From Motilibacter rhizosphaerae (lineage in GTDB: Bacteria > Actinomycetota > Actinomycetes > Motilibacterales > Motilibacteraceae), in assembly GCF_004216915.1 (NCBI RefSeq), contig NZ_SGXD01000003.1, forward strand, positions 558,001-622,000: a stretch of DNA of 64,000 nt. Reading direction: 5' to 3'. Below the pieces are notes generated by a model. That model made no database searches, was not told the origin of the DNA, and saw only the letters and a program-made list of their open reading frames with translations. Every line of letters begins with the position of its first letter. The stretch's first letter is position 1. Shown piece by piece: positions 61,365-64,000 of this stretch. The position numbers were made by a program, and so were the translations under genes.

Positions 61365-62232
61365 CGCCCTCAGCGGAGCGGACGGTGGCGGCGTAGCGCC
61401 GCACGGCCGCGCGGAGCGTCGCCTCCGGGTCGACCCCGTCGGCGCGCAGCCGGGCGACGGTGCGCAGCAGGTCGTCGCCCGGGTCGTCCCCCTGCACCGG
61501 GACGTCGAGCCCGGCGCGGTCGACCCGGCCGAGGACCTTGGCCGCGAGGGCGAGCGCCGGCTGCCCCATGGGCACGCCGTCGACCGCCGACGCCCTCCCC
61601 TTCTCCTGCCGCTTGATCGCGTCCCAACCCCGCTCCGTGTGCGCGTCGGACGGGGTCCCGGCGAAGACGTGGGGGTGCCGGCGGACGAGCTTGTCCGTGA
61701 TGCCGGTGGCGACCTCGTCGATGCCGAAGCGCTCCTCCTCGGTCCGCTCCTCGGCGATGCGCGCATGGAAGACGACCTGCAGCAGGAGGTCGCCGAGCTC
61801 CTCGCGCAGGTCGGTCGCTGACCCCTGCTCGATGGCCTCGATGACCTCGTAGGTCTCCTCCACGAGGTACTGCACGAGGCTCTCGTGCGTCTGCTCGGCG
61901 TCCCAGGGGCAGCCCCCGGGACTGCGGAGCCGGTCCATCAGCGCGACGAGGTCGAGCAGCCGCGAGCCCGGCAGCTCGACGGCTCCCACGACGACCGCGG
62001 ACCCGTCCGGCACGGCCGCAGCGACCTCCCCGTCCACGACCCAGGCGCCGTCGCCCGGTGCGTCGACGGACTCCTCCACCGCCAGACCGGCCGCCCGCAG
62101 GGCGGGCACGTGCGGGGCGGCCGAGGGGTGGAACGCCACCGCGGACGCGGCGCGCAGCGCGTCCCAGGCCTCGGCGGTGAGCAGACCGGGGGCGACCCGT
62201 CGCGAGACCAGGACGGCGACGAGCTCGGTCAT
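61351..62232 (-). CDS. mazG: MazG family nucleoside triphosphate pyrophosphohydrolase
   Basis: 293 aa. The C-terminal MazG domain (about 115-280) shows LVALMDRLRSPGGCPWDAEQTHESL, VQYLVEETYEVIEAIEQG and LREELGDLLLQVVFHARIAEE, with the Glu/Asp (EExxE...ExxD) Mg site. The N-terminal 105 residues are a distinct Rossmann-like extension, as in mycobacterial Rv1021. It hydrolyses NTPs or dNTPs, including oxidised ones such as 5-hydroxy-dCTP in mycobacteria. ATG 62230-62232 overlaps the lipoprotein gene's stop by ATGA. Its 3' end overlaps the convergent secreted-protein gene by 14 nt. Confidence 0.94.
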   Translation of the reverse strand: MTELVAVLVSRRVAPGLLTAEAWDALRAASAVAFHPSAAPHVPALRAAGLAVEESVDAPGDGAWVVDGEVAAAVPDGSAVVVGAVELPGSRLLDLVALMDRLRSPGGCPWDAEQTHESLVQYLVEETYEVIEAIEQGSATDLREELGDLLLQVVFHARIAEERTEEERFGIDEVATGITDKLVRRHPHVFAGTPSDAHTERGWDAIKRQEKGRASAVDGVPMGQPALALAAKVLGRVDRAGLDVPVQGDDPGDDLLRTVARLRADGVDPEATLRAAVRRYAATVRSAEGASGP

Positions 62233-62864
62233 CCCGCGCTGGAGCCGGTTCCCGCGCCGGAGCCCGCGGCCGGGGTCGCGAGCCCCCCGCTGGCGAGGGG
62301 CACGATCCCGCTGCGCGGGTCCCACCTCCCGAAGCGCGGGCTGACGTGGATGCCCGAGCGGACCGCCTGCTCCTGGAGGGCCTTGCTGATGGCGGCGTCG
62401 CGCTGGTCGGCCACCTCCGCACCGCCGGGCACGAGCACGGCGCCGACCTTCTGCGACAGGACGACCAGCCGCAGGTAGTCGTCCGTGCCCGATCTCGGCA
62501 CGTCCTGCTGCAGCAGCGTCTGCTGGAGCTGCTGCTCGCCGCCGAGCTGGGCCACCGCCTGGGCGCGCAGCGCGTCGAGGTCGCCCTGGCTCACGGTCAC
62601 GGCCGGGTGCTGTCGCGCCGCGACCTGCTCGAAGAGGACGCGCTGGACGGCGTACTCCAGGGTCTTCTGCACCGCGTCCGACCCCGTGGCCCCAGGCGAC
62701 TCCGCCTCGAGGTCGGAGACCTGCCTCGAGATCGAGGCTGCGGAGATGCGGGTCCCGCCCACGACGGCGGCGGCACCGGGTCGTGACGGGTCGCAGCCCG
62801 CGGCACCGAGGGCGAGCAGGACGGTGAGGGTCAGCGCCGATGCCGACCGGACGGGGATCTGCAC
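62229..62864 (-). CDS. SurA N-domain-like lipoprotein
   Basis: 211 aa. Lipobox LALGAAGC (lipid-modified Cys24). GTRISAASISRQVSDLEAESP and AVQRVLFEQVAARQHPAVTVSQGDLDALRAQAVAQLGGEQQLQQTL match the N-terminal helical domain of SurA-like foldases, without a visible PPIase domain. It may help fold exported proteins; the SurA_N domain alone acts as a chaperone. The stop overlaps the mazG start by ATGA. In mycobacteria the same place holds a lipoprotein (Rv1022, LpqU), which is unrelated in domain. Confidence 0.82.
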   Translation of the reverse strand: MQIPVRSASALTLTVLLALGAAGCDPSRPGAAAVVGGTRISAASISRQVSDLEAESPGATGSDAVQKTLEYAVQRVLFEQVAARQHPAVTVSQGDLDALRAQAVAQLGGEQQLQQTLLQQDVPRSGTDDYLRLVVLSQKVGAVLVPGGAEVADQRDAAISKALQEQAVRSGIHVSPRFGRWDPRSGIVPLASGGLATPAAGSGAGTGSSAG

Positions 62865-62896
62865 GCGCCCACCGTATCCGCCGTCCGCGCGGCGGG

Positions 62897-64000
62897 TCAG
62901 CCGACGCTCACGAGGTCGACCGCGCCGGTCGCGAGGTCCTTGCGGTAGAAGTCGTACGTGCCGTTGGTGTCGCTCGGCACGAGGGCGTCGCGGGTGCGGA
63001 AGATGACGTACGCCGCGTTGCCAGAGATGTCCGGGAGCTCTGCGTCCGCTGCGACGAGCCGTGTCCCTCCGCCCGGCGCGAGGCTGGTGAGGAAGACGTC
63101 GGTGCCCGCCCCGTCCGGGTCGTCCGGGGTGAGGCCGGGGGTGGTGGAGTCGTAGACCACCTCGCGGCCGTGCTCCGAGAGCGACGGGTGCAGCGCGGAG
63201 CCGTTGCCGTCGGGGTCGGGGGGCAGGCCGAGCAGGCGGTCCGTCCCGGGAGCGACGTCGCGGACGACGACGGGCGTCCGCCACGGCGGCCCGTCCTCCG
63301 GCTCGTACATGCGCCGCTCGTACGCCACGGTTCCGCCCCCGGCGTCGACCACCGCGCCGGTGGGCCCGGCGGAGTAGGGCGACAGCTCGAAGGGGCTCGA
63401 CCCGACGGTGACCACGGCTCCGGTCACCATGTCCTTGCGGACGATCTGCCAGTCGCTCAGGCTCCGGGCGCCGAACGCGGCCGCGACCGTCTCGAAGACG
63501 ACGTACCGGCCGTCCGCGCTGATGTCGCTGACGCGCGAACCGTCGTCGCCGGGCGCCCCGGAGCTCGTCGCACTGACCAGTCGCCGCTCACCGGTCTGCA
63601 GGTCGACGCGGTAGACCTGCTCGGGGTAGAAGGGCGTGGAGGTGAACTCGGCCGAGTCCGCCGTGAACGCGACGTAGCGGCCGTCCCCGGAGATGCGCGG
63701 GTGGGAAGCGGCGGTCTCGAGGGGCGTGCCGCTGGGCGTCGGGAAGGGGATACGCCGCGTCGTGCCGAGCACCGTGTCGCGCACGAAGTTCCCGACGAGC
63801 GGGTCGTCAGGCGGCCGTACGTCCCCCGGGACGAGGTCTGTCGCGGACGACGAGAAGGCGACGTAGCGACCGTCGTCGGACACCGACGGGTCGTACGACA
63901 GCCCGTTCCCCGTCCCCCCGTGCACCGACGCGCTCACGAGCAGCGTCCTCCCCGCCTTGACGTTGCGGAGGAAGACGTCGGTCGCGCCGTTGCGGTCGTC
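62897..64000 (-). CDS. TolB/PD40-like beta-propeller protein, N-terminus beyond window
   Basis: At least 367 residues; the frame stays open to the right edge (last codons read DRNGATDVFLRNVKAGRTLLVS). Repeats of 45-50 residues share SDDGRYVAFSSSATDLVPGD, SGDGRYVAFTADSAEFT, SADGRYVVFETVAAAFG and SEHGREVVYDS, typical PD40 blades: four or five are visible. These form extracellular propellers that bind proteins or polysaccharide. The signal peptide, if any, is outside the window. Repeats VRDTVLGTTRRIPFPTPS and VVVRDVAPGTDRLLGLP alternate with the blades. Confidence 0.82.
   Translation of the reverse strand, partial: DDRNGATDVFLRNVKAGRTLLVSASVHGGTGNGLSYDPSVSDDGRYVAFSSSATDLVPGDVRPPDDPLVGNFVRDTVLGTTRRIPFPTPSGTPLETAASHPRISGDGRYVAFTADSAEFTSTPFYPEQVYRVDLQTGERRLVSATSSGAPGDDGSRVSDISADGRYVVFETVAAAFGARSLSDWQIVRKDMVTGAVVTVGSSPFELSPYSAGPTGAVVDAGGGTVAYERRMYEPEDGPPWRTPVVVRDVAPGTDRLLGLPPDPDGNGSALHPSLSEHGREVVYDSTTPGLTPDDPDGAGTDVFLTSLAPGGGTRLVAADAELPDISGNAAYVIFRTRDALVPSDTNGTYDFYRKDLATGAVDLVSVG

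Overview
This is high-GC (roughly three quarters G+C) chromosomal DNA of an actinomycete. The signs are a mycothiol S-conjugate amidase, two deazaflavin (F420)-type oxidoreductases, many GTG and TTG starts, many start codons lying 6-7 nt behind a TANNNT-like -10 box with no ribosome binding site (leaderless mRNAs), and gene neighbours shared with Mycobacterium tuberculosis: fumC-phoH2-uppS, a thioredoxin-domain protein, mca-DUF4307-greA, metB, cbs, an SGNH hydrolase, and mazG-lipoprotein-eno-ftsB-DUF501-ppx. A chemoreceptor suggests a motile organism. I cannot name the genus from sequence alone.

Layout. 1-2.3 kb: an F420-type reductase (cut by the left edge), a secreted peptide and fumarase. 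2.3-2.7 kb: an array of palindromic repeats. 2.7-6.3 kb (minus strand): PhoH2, a Z-prenyl synthase, a flavin reductase, and a cysteine-codon leader peptide. 6.5-7.5 kb: cysteine dioxygenase and a rhodanese-like protein. 7.5-11.7 kb: a conserved protein, a YyaL/SPATA20-type protein and the chemoreceptor. 11.9-17.5 kb: glucose dehydrogenase with a GH15 trehalase-like enzyme, a cation exchanger, MarR and a VKOR-like protein. 17.6-24.2 kb: a secreted glycosidase with a Lys/Ala/Pro linker, mca, greA and a MarR/MFS efflux pair. 24.2-33 kb: a secreted protein beside an ECF sigma factor and putative anti-sigma factor, a maltokinase-cap protein, phosphofructokinase, a TMEM175 channel and a MoxR/VWA pair. 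33-42 kb: a GGDEF-EAL protein, metB, msrA, cbs, a spore-photoproduct-lyase-like protein, an SGNH hydrolase and an LLM F420 enzyme. 42-47.9 kb: small accessory genes and a tRNA with anticodon UAA. 47.9-54.9 kb (minus strand): a transporter, a polysaccharide deacetylase, a glycosyltransferase fused to a deacetylase-like domain, def, an ACT protein, NDH-2 and uracil-DNA glycosylase. 55-64 kb: ppx, a sortase-type surface protein, DUF501, ftsB, eno, mazG, a SurA-like lipoprotein and a partial beta-propeller protein.

Themes. Sulfur and thiol chemistry recurs: a Cys-codon attenuator candidate, cysteine dioxygenase, rhodanese, metB, cbs, mca and msrA. Sugar metabolism recurs too: trehalase, glucose dehydrogenase, phosphofructokinase, enolase, fumarase.

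The least ordinary signal is non-coding. At least four sequence-distinct families of short stem-loop repeats (A at five loci, B at two, C at two, D at one) sit beside stop codons. Family A favours convergent gene ends; B, C and D lie between tandem genes. Family A arms covary, so the stem itself appears to be selected. These look like dispersed terminator-type cassettes and I do not recognise them as a described system. Other leads are a tRNA(UAA) with a type I body plus a TTA codon in the photolyase-like gene, and a glycosyltransferase carrying what looks like a catalytically dead NodB domain next to an intact deacetylase.
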